Shown here: positions 35,135 to 43,193 of the stretch, piece after piece
How positions within the stretch are numbered: the first letter of the stretch is position 1
How the letters are laid out: every line of letters begins with the position of its first letter
From: Pasteurella sp049670895
Lineage (GTDB): Bacteria; Pseudomonadota; Gammaproteobacteria; Enterobacterales; Pasteurellaceae
Reading direction: 5' to 3' (one strand)
Length of the DNA stretch: 64,000 nt
NCBI RefSeq assembly: GCF_049670895.1
Contig: NZ_CP187170.1
Translations under genes and position numbers: made by a program
Notes under the pieces: generated by a model
The model's database searches: none
What the model was told of the DNA's origin: nothing
Seen by the model: the letters and a program-made list of their open reading frames with translations, nothing else

Positions 35135-35878
35135 ATGAAACCCATCAACTCTGTTGCTGTTGCTATGTTGCTTTCTTTAGGCATTGTGGCTTGTAGCGGT
35201 AACGGTTCATCAAATGCAGCGGAGAATCATGCTGCACCAACCCCACCAGCCATAAACGAAAATGGAAATACTGAACAAGCTGGTTCTACAGAATGGATCA
35301 AAAATGCGATAGATGATCCCAACTACATCCATTTGAATGCCACAAATGAAACTATCGTGCTTCAAAACAAGGAAAAAAAGGTCATTAAAAAAGCATTCTC
35401 AGAAATAAATTTAGAAAGAGCACCTAATGGTGTCATTGAGATAGGAGGAAAGCCTAATCAAAATCATTACACTACTGAACATGACATACCATTAAATGCG
35501 ATTTATTCTGGAAAAACATTTTTTGTTGAAGGAAATCGTACCTTGAATATACAAACTCGTTCTGTTCTATTTAAATTAGAAAATAAACAAATCTCAGGTC
35601 ACTCCATTAAAACAAGCGAAAATGATCTTCAGGTCAAGTTTGAAAAAACCAATATTGGCAAAATAGAACTAGCCAAACAGAATGGAAACATTAGTGTACT
35701 AGGCTTCAGAGGAAAAATTGATGTCACCCACGCAAAGGCAAGCTTTGATAAAGGCACATATTTAGGTTATTTTGCAGGTCCTAAAGCATCTGAAATAGTT
35801 GGGGAGTTTCTTGGTGAGAAACAGATTGACGGTGCTTTTGTTGCTGAAAAACAAGCTATTCCCCTTACTAAACCTTAA
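35135..35878 (+). CDS. Slam-type surface lipoprotein 1 (TbpB/fHbp-like barrel)
   Basis: This is a 247-residue lipoprotein with the lipobox IVAC (acylated Cys 20) and a low-complexity linker to about residue 50. Its C-terminal half has the lipoprotein barrel pattern: QISGHSIKTSENDLQVKFE, then YLGYFAGPKASEIVGEFLGE and GAFVAEK at the end. This G(x)FxGPxAxEixGxF motif is shared by TbpB lobes, fHbp and Slam-dependent lipoproteins. The Slam gene lies 950 bp downstream, so export to the outer surface by Slam is expected. It is the most divergent of the three. The ligand is unknown; complement proteins, haem proteins or transferrin are precedents for the fold. Confidence 0.75.
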   Translation: MKPINSVAVAMLLSLGIVACSGNGSSNAAENHAAPTPPAINENGNTEQAGSTEWIKNAIDDPNYIHLNATNETIVLQNKEKKVIKKAFSEINLERAPNGVIEIGGKPNQNHYTTEHDIPLNAIYSGKTFFVEGNRTLNIQTRSVLFKLENKQISGHSIKTSENDLQVKFEKTNIGKIELAKQNGNISVLGFRGKIDVTHAKASFDKGTYLGYFAGPKASEIVGEFLGEKQIDGAFVAEKQAIPLTKP

Positions 35879-35914
35879 ATATTCATTCACATAACAAACA
35901 ATAAACACACAAAC

Positions 35915-35943
35915 TTGTATTCTTTCTTAAAAACTGGCAGAAT
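35915..35943 (+). promoter_or_regulatory. Promoter of surface lipoprotein 2
   Basis: TTGTAT at 35915-35920 and CAGAAT at 35938-35943 are 17 bp apart, with AAAAACTGG between. A weak relative of the FNR box (TTAAATATTCATTCAC at 35875-35890) lies upstream; 12 of its 16 bases match the box before lipoprotein 3, but the TTGAT half is lost. Confidence 0.55.
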
Positions 35944-36010
35944 GCGCGACCATTTTTAAGCTCAGTATCTTGAGCAAGAATACAGAAATTTCAAATCTAG
36001 GAGTTTTAAT

Positions 36011-36775
36011 ATGAAACCAGTGATCAATGTAGCGGTTGCCCTTTTACTTTCTTTAGGTCTTGTTGCTTGTGGCGGCGGTGGCGGTGGTACGTCAAATAAC
36101 AATGCAGCAGCGGTGAATCCAAATCAAAATAGTACATTATCAGATACCACAAAAGATAAAAATCATATTGATTATATTGAGCTGGAAGATAATGCACAAA
36201 AAACCATTACATTAACTGAAACAACAAATTCAAAATACGAAGAAACGAAAAAGTACTCGCATTTACTTGCTACATCCCCAAATGGTAAAAATCTTCTAAT
36301 TGAAGGAAAATCAAAGCAAGACACACCATTGGATCATAAAGAACAACTAATGACATTAAATGCTAAATATGAAGGTACTGTTTTAGTCGCTTTGCACGAA
36401 GGAAATAATAAATCTCAAATCGAAAAAAGAAACGTCTTATTCAACTTAAAGCAAAATAAAATTTCAGGGCATTCTATCAAAAGCAAAACTGCGGACGATC
36501 TTCAAATCCGTTTTCAAGAAACAAACATTGACGAATTAATGAAAGGGGACGAAAAATATTTAGGTTTCCAAGGTAAAGCCACAATACAAAAAGCACAGCA
36601 AAGCTTTCCCCAACTCGAATACTTCGGTGAGTTCGCGGGTCAACATGGGGAAGAAATCGCAGGATATTTTGTTGATGTTGAACACAAAACACCAGAAACC
36701 CAACCAAAAGTCTCTGGTGGTTTTATTGCGACACGAGAAATGAAAGCAGAAAGCACCGCAACACCAAAACAATAA
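36011..36775 (+). CDS. Slam-type surface lipoprotein 2
   Basis: This 254-residue lipoprotein has the lipobox LVAC (Cys 20) followed by a GGGGGG spacer. It shares with lipoprotein 3 the segments KDxNHIDYIEL, LDAKYEG-like NAKYEGTVLVALHEG, QIEKRNVLFNLKQNKISGHSIK, YFGEFAGQHGEEIAGYF and QPKVSGGFIATRE, so the two are close paralogues. It should be exported by the Slam protein encoded 54 bp after its stop. The intergenic hairpin at 36789-36811 probably sets its expression apart from slam. The ligand is not evident. Confidence 0.8.
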   Translation: MKPVINVAVALLLSLGLVACGGGGGGTSNNNAAAVNPNQNSTLSDTTKDKNHIDYIELEDNAQKTITLTETTNSKYEETKKYSHLLATSPNGKNLLIEGKSKQDTPLDHKEQLMTLNAKYEGTVLVALHEGNNKSQIEKRNVLFNLKQNKISGHSIKSKTADDLQIRFQETNIDELMKGDEKYLGFQGKATIQKAQQSFPQLEYFGEFAGQHGEEIAGYFVDVEHKTPETQPKVSGGFIATREMKAESTATPKQ

Positions 36776-36788
36776 CCTTCTAAACGAC

Positions 36789-36811
36789 CATGCCCTCATC
36801 ATGAGGGCATG
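36789..36811 (+). repeat. Hairpin between lipoprotein 2 and slam
   Basis: The arms CATGCCCTCA and TGAGGGCATG are perfect complements with a three-base centre. The same CATGCCCTC/GAGGGCATG hairpin follows lipoprotein 3 at 39307-39329. Neither has a T-run, so they may act as mRNA 3'-stabilisers or weak attenuators and indicate duplication of a lipoprotein-plus-hairpin unit. Confidence 0.7.
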
Positions 36812-36829
36812 ATTAAGTGATAGCATCTC

Positions 36830-38287
36830 ATGAAATATCTATTCCCCTTTTCCTTATTCCCGTTGGCATTGAGCCTCTTTTCCTTAAACACGGTGGCTCA
36901 ACCTATCATCAGGGATATTCAAACCTCTACCCCTGAACCTCGCATTCAAGAGGCACAAGCCCAACCAAGGGCAATCTCCCCCTTAAAGGTGTCGCCAAAA
37001 CCGCTTCGTTTTGCGGTGGCAGAATTACGTGAAAATAAAGCCTTAACCGAGCAAGTTTTACTCTTAGCCATTGAGCAAAAAAATCCCGTAGCCATTGAAA
37101 AAGCCGTGAATATCTACCGCACTTTTGCCGATCATGATCCCTTGTTGCTCTTATTTGCACAGGGACAATTCGCCAAATTACAAGGCAAAACCGACCAAGC
37201 GGTCAAATATTATCGTGAACTCATCGCACTTGAGCCAGAATTAGATGCCGTGCGTCTTGAACTTGCCATGGCACTGTTTGAAGATCAGCAAAATGATGCC
37301 GCCAAAGCACAGTTTGAACAATTACGTAGCCGAACAGGCTTGCCTAACTCAATTAAACAACATATCCATGCCTATTTAGAGGCATTACAAAAACGTGAAG
37401 CATGGCAAATTAATCTGTCTGCACATTATTTACGTGAAAAAAATGTGAACAATGCGTCAAACGCACCTTATATTGATAACACCGTCATTAAAGGGTTGCA
37501 GAAAAATCCGAGTATGTTGCCGCAAAAAGCACATGGTATGAGTTATCAACTGGATATCAGCCGTCAAATCAATGTGAAACATCAGCATTATTTGCATATT
37601 GAAAACAATTTAAATGGCAAATGGTTTTGGGATAATCATCAATATGATGATATTTTTAACCGCACTTTAGTGGGCTATGCCTATAAAAATGCCTCACAAG
37701 AGTGGCAAGTGCTCCCGTTTTACCAACGCCAGTGGTATGGCAAACAACGTTATAATAAGTCCATGGGCTTACGTTTAGAACATCGCTATTGGCTCACCCC
37801 AAGCGTGCAATTAACCTCTGTTTTGGAACAAGGGCATCATCGCTATCATGACAATCCTAGCCTCAATGGTAAAAACCAGTTGTTCTCCCAAACCTTATTT
37901 TGGCAACAACAGCCAACGCAATTTTTCCATATGGGGGTCGATATTAACCGCACGAAAACCGCTGAAAAACAATACAGTAACCTGCAAAAAACCTTGCGGT
38001 TGGGTTGGGGACGAAGCTGGCAATGGGGCATTTCTTCACGCGTGAATGTGTCGATAAGCCAACGCCAATACCGTGATGAAGCCAAACTCAGTGGCTGGCT
38101 ACCCCTTGGCAAGGTGCGTGAAGATAAGATTTATCAAGCCCAGTTAACCTTGTGGAAGCGAGATTGGTATTTGTGGCAAATCACCCCAAAACTACAACTG
38201 AGCTGGAAAACGCAACAAAGCAACATTCCAAGTTTGTATCAATATCAAGAAAAAAACGTGAATGTAATTTTCGAAAAACGCTTTTAA
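36830..38287 (+). CDS. slam: Slam, surface lipoprotein assembly modifier
   Basis: Slam proteins are outer-membrane barrels that move specific lipoproteins to the cell surface. This 485-residue protein has a signal peptide ending NTVAQP and a periplasmic TPR-type region (about 70-200: AVKYYRELIALEPELDAVRLELAMALFEDQQ). The barrel begins at WQINLSAHYLREKNVNNASN and has alternating aromatic strands to the terminal Phe of NVNVIFEKRF, the usual BAM signal. The layout fits the TPR plus DUF560 family. It sits between its likely clients, with two lipoprotein genes before and one after. No TonB-dependent receptor is next to it, unlike haem or transferrin uptake loci. Confidence 0.88.
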   Translation: MKYLFPFSLFPLALSLFSLNTVAQPIIRDIQTSTPEPRIQEAQAQPRAISPLKVSPKPLRFAVAELRENKALTEQVLLLAIEQKNPVAIEKAVNIYRTFADHDPLLLLFAQGQFAKLQGKTDQAVKYYRELIALEPELDAVRLELAMALFEDQQNDAAKAQFEQLRSRTGLPNSIKQHIHAYLEALQKREAWQINLSAHYLREKNVNNASNAPYIDNTVIKGLQKNPSMLPQKAHGMSYQLDISRQINVKHQHYLHIENNLNGKWFWDNHQYDDIFNRTLVGYAYKNASQEWQVLPFYQRQWYGKQRYNKSMGLRLEHRYWLTPSVQLTSVLEQGHHRYHDNPSLNGKNQLFSQTLFWQQQPTQFFHMGVDINRTKTAEKQYSNLQKTLRLGWGRSWQWGISSRVNVSISQRQYRDEAKLSGWLPLGKVREDKIYQAQLTLWKRDWYLWQITPKLQLSWKTQQSNIPSLYQYQEKNVNVIFEKRF

Positions 38288-38314
38288 CGCAAAAAAAGAC
38301 GTTTTCATCTTATC

Positions 38315-38340
38315 GGTGGGCATTTGCCCACCCCTTTTTT
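38315..38340 (+). terminator. Rho-independent terminator after slam
   Basis: GGTGGGC pairs with GCCCACC around ATTT and is followed by CCTTTTTT. It separates slam from the third lipoprotein gene, which therefore needs its own promoter. Confidence 0.85.
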
Positions 38341-38423
38341 ATCCACAAACATTTTTCAAAATCCACCGCACTTGACCTTTCTTCCTTTTTCCCCGCAAAC
38401 CAAACACAATCCCCTACGAAAGT

Positions 38424-38437
38424 TTGATATTCATCAA
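38424..38437 (+). promoter_or_regulatory. Perfect FNR box upstream of surface lipoprotein 3
   Basis: TTGATATTCATCAA matches TTGATnnnnATCAA at all ten positions. Its centre is about 71 bp before the transcription start inferred from the -10 at 38489-38494, the same geometry as before lipoprotein 1. Confidence 0.7.
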
Positions 38438-38465
38438 CGCAACCCTCAGCTCATCCAAATAAGCC

Positions 38466-38494
38466 TTGTCTTTTCCACATAAAACTGGCAAAAT
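38466..38494 (+). promoter_or_regulatory. Promoter of surface lipoprotein 3
   Basis: TTGTCT at 38466-38471 and CAAAAT at 38489-38494 are 17 bp apart, with AAAACTGG before the -10 and TGCGCGAC after it. The ATG follows 63 bp later, as for the other two lipoprotein genes. Confidence 0.6.
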
Positions 38495-38557
38495 GCGCGA
38501 CTTTTTCAAGCTAAATCAATTTAGCTTTTTATAAAATGTAGAAAAGAGGAGTTTTTA

Positions 38558-39292
38558 ATGAAACCAATAATCAATGTAGCCGTCGCCATTTTACTTTCTT
38601 TCGGTCTTGTTGCTTGCGGAAGTGGTGGCTCAGGCAATGGGAATCACACAACAGCGACAACGGCAAAGCACAGCAAAGACCCAAATCATATTGATTATAT
38701 TGAGTTAAACAATACCGCCAGTAGCACAATTAACCTATCGGCACAACAAGAATATAAAGAAGAACTGCAGTATTCTTTTTTAACCGCAAATAAATTAAAA
38801 GACAAAGTATTGGTCTTAGGTCATCCGAACAATCATGAGGATGAAACGCCTCTCACTTACAAAAATGACTTAGCTAAGTTAGATGCAAAATATGAAGGTA
38901 GCGTACTCATTGCCTTAAACGAAGGTGGCGATTCACAAGTCGAAAAAAGAAAAGTGCAATTTAACGTAAAACAAAACAGCATTTCTGGTCATTCAGTCAA
39001 ATATAACGACATCAACGATGTGCAAGTCGTCTTTAAAGACACCCAAATTGGTACTGAATCAAGAGGGGAAGAGCACTACTTAGGCTTTATCGGAAAAGCT
39101 GAAGTGATGAAAGGGCAAAAAATCTTCTCTGACGCTGAATATTTTGGCTCATTTGCTGGTCCGCAAGCACAAGAAATTACAGGGGAATTTATTGAGAAGG
39201 CTCATGCCGAACCAGACATGCAACCCAAAGTATCTGGTGGGTTTATTGCAACGCAAGTGGTTAAAGACACAACAACATCGCCACAACAATAA
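38558..39292 (+). CDS. Slam-type surface lipoprotein 3
   Basis: This 244-residue lipoprotein has the lipobox LVAC (Cys 20) followed by GSGGSGNG. It is a close paralogue of lipoprotein 2: KDPNHIDYIELNNTA, LDAKYEGSVLIALNEGG, QVEKRKVQFNVKQNSISGHSVK, YFGSFAGPQAQEITGEF and QPKVSGGFIATQV. Differences concentrate in the N-terminal handle and in the loops, as expected of surface proteins under immune or ligand selection. It has its own promoter with a perfect FNR-like box and is followed by the conserved hairpin. Export by the adjacent Slam is inferred. Confidence 0.8.
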   Translation: MKPIINVAVAILLSFGLVACGSGGSGNGNHTTATTAKHSKDPNHIDYIELNNTASSTINLSAQQEYKEELQYSFLTANKLKDKVLVLGHPNNHEDETPLTYKNDLAKLDAKYEGSVLIALNEGGDSQVEKRKVQFNVKQNSISGHSVKYNDINDVQVVFKDTQIGTESRGEEHYLGFIGKAEVMKGQKIFSDAEYFGSFAGPQAQEITGEFIEKAHAEPDMQPKVSGGFIATQVVKDTTTSPQQ

Positions 39293-39306
39293 GAAAAATC
39301 CCAAAC

Positions 39307-39329
39307 CATGCCCTCACCACGAGGGCATG
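39307..39329 (+). repeat. Hairpin after surface lipoprotein 3
   Basis: CATGCCCTC pairs with GAGGGCATG around ACCAC. It is the counterpart of the hairpin at 36789-36811. Confidence 0.7.
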
Positions 39330-39443
39330 ATGACCAGCTAACAGGTGTTTATTTTCCTTGGTGATGATCATGTTATCGAAAATTTTTCAAAATCGACCGC
39401 ACTTTAGGCTTGAAGCAAACCCTATGATAAAAGGGAAAACCGC

Positions 39444-40406
39444 TTAATGGTGAGTTAAGTATTCAATGCTCCCGTCTTGAACCTCACGAAAAACCCCTCT
39501 GCTTTTTAAGCTCGCAAGAATATCCTCAACCGCTTTGGAATCATTTCTTAAATTTAACTGGGATCGAATGTCATTTTTTAAACTGGCTAATCTCGCTGGG
39601 CGATTTTTTTTCCCTTTATTAAATAAGTAGGCACAATAACGCTCATAATACTCAGCGACGAAGGAGGTATGACAATAATCAATTTTATTATTGCTGATTG
39701 TCAGGATGTTTTCCTGCTGAAGTTTTGCGATCACCGCTCGCACTAAAGGGGTGACAGATGCCACACTTTGACTTTTTAAATCCGATTGTGAACGAATATG
39801 ATTAAAAAGTTTTTCCGTTGTTCTCGGCAAATGTCTATTTTCCACTTTGGCGATAAATTGTTGATAAGCTGAAAAATACTTCTGCACTTTCTCTGCATCA
39901 ATGCTTGCGGAAGGATTAGGCGTTGCCACCACAGGTGGTTTGGATTGTGGCACCGCTGGCTTGGATTGCGGTGCTGCTGGCTTGGATTGTGGTACTGCTG
40001 GCTTGGGTGACTGATTTGCGACAATTGGATTTTTTGCCGTTTCGGTTTTATTTTCAGTATGACCGTTTTCCACAGCAATTAATTGGCAAGTGCGAGCATG
40101 CTGTTGATGGGTAATATAATCACAAACACCTTGATAACCTTTATCTTTTGAAATCACATGAAAGCTGATTTTTTTATCCAGCTCTTGATCTAATTTGCCA
40201 AGAAAAAAGACCAAATGAAAATCAAGATTATTTTTCGCCACCTCTTTCACGGTCACCAAACAAATTTCAATTTGATCATTAAATTTCTCAGAAAGGGAAA
40301 TCGATTGCTGTTGTGCACCTAAAAATAAATACACTTTCTCATATTCATTGAGTCGAATATTATCTAACGAATGGATATTTTCATAATCAATAAAGGCATA
40401 TTTCAT
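39444..40406 (-). CDS. NYN/PIN-like domain protein with repeat linker
   Basis: This is a 320-residue cytoplasmic protein. Residues 1-115 look like a PIN-like/NYN ribonuclease fold: KYAFIDYENIHSL with acidic residues at 7 and 9, LDFHLVFFLGKLDQEL, and ISKDKGYQGVCDYI. A linker of PAxPQSK repeats (about 133-160) follows. The rest (about 165-320) consists of two helical segments, PRTTEKLFNHIRSQ and RPARLASLKNDIRSQL, that may be winged-helix RNA-binding units. RNase activity is inferred from the acidic residues only. It is 16 bp downstream of nudJ on the same strand. Confidence 0.65.
   Translation of the reverse strand: MKYAFIDYENIHSLDNIRLNEYEKVYLFLGAQQQSISLSEKFNDQIEICLVTVKEVAKNNLDFHLVFFLGKLDQELDKKISFHVISKDKGYQGVCDYITHQQHARTCQLIAVENGHTENKTETAKNPIVANQSPKPAVPQSKPAAPQSKPAVPQSKPPVVATPNPSASIDAEKVQKYFSAYQQFIAKVENRHLPRTTEKLFNHIRSQSDLKSQSVASVTPLVRAVIAKLQQENILTISNNKIDYCHTSFVAEYYERYCAYLFNKGKKNRPARLASLKNDIRSQLNLRNDSKAVEDILASLKSRGVFREVQDGSIEYLTHH
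39937..40008 (-). repeat. 21-bp tandem repeat inside the NYN/PIN-like gene
   Basis: Three 21-bp units, each starting GG(T/C)TTGGATTG on the plus strand, and a partial fourth encode PA(V/A)PQSK repeats. Because 21 is a multiple of three, copy-number change would alter linker length without a frameshift. Confidence 0.85.
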
Positions 40407-40422
40407 TTAAACCATCCTTGTA

Positions 40423-40878
40423 TCATTCACATGCTTTTAATAATTGTACAGAAATTAACTCCCCTTTCAAATAATCCTTGATGGATTCAATCACCAGCGG
40501 GCTGCGTTCACATTGCCCCTCTTGTTGAATATAGTCATAAAATTCCGCTAACGTGAACCATAAACCACGTGTAATGTCGGGATCTTGAGGCTGAATGGGC
40601 AACCAATCATCCAGTTCCACGGCAAAGGTAAAACGCAGAAAATCGGTTTGAGTGCGAGGGGCGTGCCATTGGTAAATTTTAATCAGATGTTGTATTTCAG
40701 CCCGAATGCCCGTTTCTTCAAAAAGCTCACGTTTCGCCCCTTCCAATAGGCTTTCGTTGGCTTCTAAATGCCCAGCGGGTTGGTTTAAGGTGAGTTTGCC
40801 GTGTTCAAATTCTTCCACAAATAAAAATTTTCCTTTGCAATGTACAACACAAGCGAGAGTCACGTTAGGTTTATGCAT
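40423..40878 (-). CDS. nudJ: Nudix hydrolase NudJ
   Basis: This 151-residue Nudix enzyme has the full box GHLEANESLLEGAKRELFEETGI near residue 37. The N-terminal KPNVTLACVVHCKGKFLFVEE and the YQWHAPRTQTDFLRFTFAVEL segment match NudJ, which in E. coli acts on thiamine-pyrimidine pyrophosphates and nucleoside tri- and diphosphates. It starts 9 bp after rluE, the same pairing with a pseudouridine synthase gene as in other gammaproteobacteria. Confidence 0.88.
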   Translation of the reverse strand: MHKPNVTLACVVHCKGKFLFVEEFEHGKLTLNQPAGHLEANESLLEGAKRELFEETGIRAEIQHLIKIYQWHAPRTQTDFLRFTFAVELDDWLPIQPQDPDITRGLWFTLAEFYDYIQQEGQCERSPLVIESIKDYLKGELISVQLLKACE

Positions 40879-40887
40879 GGGTTATCC

Positions 40888-41601
40888 TTATTTTTTTAAC
40901 TGTAATTGTTGATAAAGTGCGGTCAATTCTGCTTCAGAAAGCTGGCGATATTGCCCTTGTGGCAGATTACCCAAGTTGAATAATGCCAGTTGATAACGAA
41001 TTAAACGTAAGGTGGGAAAGCCAATATGTGCCGTCATACGACGCACTTGGCGATTACGCCCTTCACAAATCTTAATTTCTAGCCAGCTAGTTGGAATCTG
41101 TTTGCGTTCACGAATGGGCGGATGACGTGCCCACAACCAATTTGGCTCAGAAACTAACCGCACTTTGGCGGGCAAGGTTTTGCCATCATTGAGCATCACA
41201 CCTTGGCGTAATGCCGCTAAATCGGCGTCTTGTGGGATACCTTCCACTTGAGCAAAATAGGTTTTTTCGGTTTTGAATTTGGGTTCAGCTAAACGATGTT
41301 GAATTTCACCGTTATTGGTGAGCAACACCAAGCCTTCACTATCACGATCTAAACGCCCAGCAGGATAAACATTCGCCACAGGAATAAACGCTTTTAAAGT
41401 CGCACGTCCGTTTTCATCGCTAAATTGGGTAAGTACATCATAAGGTTTGTTAAATAAAATCACTTTTGTTTCAGCAAAGCTGGTGATTTTTTTCTCACGA
41501 ACACGAAAGGGATTGTTAGACCGAGAAGAATCAGAAAATTTTCTAGTGGTTGCCGAGGAAAATGATTGCGTTTTTGGGCGAAATGGCGTGTGTTTTTTCA
41601 T
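40888..41601 (-). CDS. rluE: 23S rRNA pseudouridine(2457) synthase
   Basis: RluE isomerises U2457 in 23S rRNA. The 237-residue protein has a basic Ser-rich N-terminal extension of about 40 residues, then ILFNKPYDVLTQFSD, the catalytic Asp in YPAGRLDRDSEGLVLLTNNG, and EIKICEGRNRQVRRMTAHIGFPTLRLIR. It is divergent from icd, with 185 bp between the starts. Confidence 0.92.
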   Translation of the reverse strand: MKKHTPFRPKTQSFSSATTRKFSDSSRSNNPFRVREKKITSFAETKVILFNKPYDVLTQFSDENGRATLKAFIPVANVYPAGRLDRDSEGLVLLTNNGEIQHRLAEPKFKTEKTYFAQVEGIPQDADLAALRQGVMLNDGKTLPAKVRLVSEPNWLWARHPPIRERKQIPTSWLEIKICEGRNRQVRRMTAHIGFPTLRLIRYQLALFNLGNLPQGQYRQLSEAELTALYQQLQLKK

Positions 41602-41786
41602 AATTAAAAAAATGGGTTGAAAATGGGATCTAGATCTAAAAATAAAGAATTTTTTTAATAAATTTTAATAAATACTTGCGAAGTTGAACCAGTTCCAATA
41701 GTTTTGTAGGGATAATCTCATTTCATAACGTAGATTACCGTTGAACAACTATCCTACCACAGGCAAGAAAATAAGGAAGAAATGAT

Positions 41787-43034
41787 ATGCAATCAAAAGT
41801 CATTATCCCACAAGGTGAAAAAATTCAACTCGATGAAAAAGGGGCATTAATTGTGCCAGACAATCCCATCATTCCTTTTATTGAGGGCGATGGCATTGGC
41901 GTGGACGTTACGCCTGCCATGCGTACTGTCATTGATGCGGCTGTCGAAAAAGCCTATGCGGGCAAACGTAAAATTTCATGGATGGAAATCTATGCAGGTG
42001 GTAAAGCCAATGAGGTGTATGGTGAAAATACATGGTTGCCTGATGAAACCATGGCATTTATTCGTGATTATCACGTGGCGATTAAAGGCCCTTTAATGAC
42101 CCCAGTGGGCGGGGGCATTCGTTCCCTTAATGTGGCAATGCGTCAAGGCTTAGATTTATATAATTGCTTACGTCCAATTCGTTATTATGAAGGCACACCG
42201 AGCCCCGTCAAACACCCTGAATTAGTGGATATGGTGATTTTCCGTGAAAACTCAGAAGATATTTATGCTGGGGTAGAATGGGTGGCAGGATCTGCTGAAG
42301 CCAATAAAGTGATTGCCTTTTTACAACAAGAAATGGGCGTGAAAAAAATCCGTTTCACTGAAGATTGCGGGATTGGGATCAAGCCTGTATCGAAGCAAGG
42401 TACACAGCGTTTAGTGCGTGCAGCGTTACAATATGTCATTGATAATGATCGCCAATCCCTCACCCTTGTGCATAAAGGCAATATCATGAAATTTACCGAA
42501 GGGGCATTCAAAGATTGGGGCTACCAAGTGGCTCAAGAATTTGGGGCAGAATTGCTCGACGGTGGTCCGTGGATGACCTTAAAAAACCCAAAAACAGGCA
42601 GAGAAATCCTCATTAAAGACAGCATTGCCGATGCTTTCTTGCAAGAAATTCTCCTTCACCCTACCGATTATGATGTAATTGCCACACTGAACCTAAACGG
42701 CGATTACATTTCCGATGCCTTAGCAGCACAAGTGGGTGGAATTGGGATTTCACCGGGTGCCAATATTGGTGCGGAAGCGGCAATTTTTGAAGCCACACAT
42801 GGTACTGCCCCAAAAATTGCAGGGCAAGATAAAGGCAACCCAGGTTCATTGATTTTAAGTGGTGAAATGATGTTACGTCATTTAGGTTGGTTGGAAGCAG
42901 CGGATCTGGTGGTCAAAGCCGTCTCCAAAACCATTGCCGATAAAACGGTGACCTTTGATTTTGCAGAAATGCTTGAAGGGGCGACATTACGCTCCACCTC
43001 TGAATTTGCCAAAGATATTGTGGCGAATATGTAA
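41787..43034 (+). CDS. icd: NADP-dependent isocitrate dehydrogenase
   Basis: Icd oxidises isocitrate to 2-oxoglutarate in the TCA cycle. The 415-residue protein shows IPFIEGDGIGVDVTPAM, the substrate-binding GGGIRSLNVAMRQ with its regulatory Ser, FRENSEDIYAGVEW, LVHKGNIMKFTEGAF and the ISPGANIG/HGTAPKIAGQDKGNP cofactor region. Size and motifs match E. coli Icd. AAGGAAGAAATG gives the start. A terminator follows. Confidence 0.96.
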   Translation: MQSKVIIPQGEKIQLDEKGALIVPDNPIIPFIEGDGIGVDVTPAMRTVIDAAVEKAYAGKRKISWMEIYAGGKANEVYGENTWLPDETMAFIRDYHVAIKGPLMTPVGGGIRSLNVAMRQGLDLYNCLRPIRYYEGTPSPVKHPELVDMVIFRENSEDIYAGVEWVAGSAEANKVIAFLQQEMGVKKIRFTEDCGIGIKPVSKQGTQRLVRAALQYVIDNDRQSLTLVHKGNIMKFTEGAFKDWGYQVAQEFGAELLDGGPWMTLKNPKTGREILIKDSIADAFLQEILLHPTDYDVIATLNLNGDYISDALAAQVGGIGISPGANIGAEAAIFEATHGTAPKIAGQDKGNPGSLILSGEMMLRHLGWLEAADLVVKAVSKTIADKTVTFDFAEMLEGATLRSTSEFAKDIVANM

Positions 43035-43053
43035 ACAGAATTCACACCAAAAC

Positions 43054-43088
43054 AACCCCATGATTCTGCGGAATGATGGGGTTTTCTT
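43054..43088 (+). terminator. Rho-independent terminator after icd
   Basis: AACCCCAT pairs with ATGGGGTT across a 14-base loop, followed by TTCTTCTT. Confidence 0.75.
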
Positions 43089-43193
43089 CTTATCATGGAG
43101 CAAAAATTTTCGCCTATTTAACGGGAATAATTGCGGTATTTTTTCTCATTTCACGGTAAACTAAGCATTTTATGATTGACGGGCAGAAGAACG

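Noticed and set aside
36830..38287. Slam gene as a generic TPR protein
   Set aside because: The signal peptide, C-terminal barrel with terminal Phe and flanking lipoprotein genes fit Slam much better.
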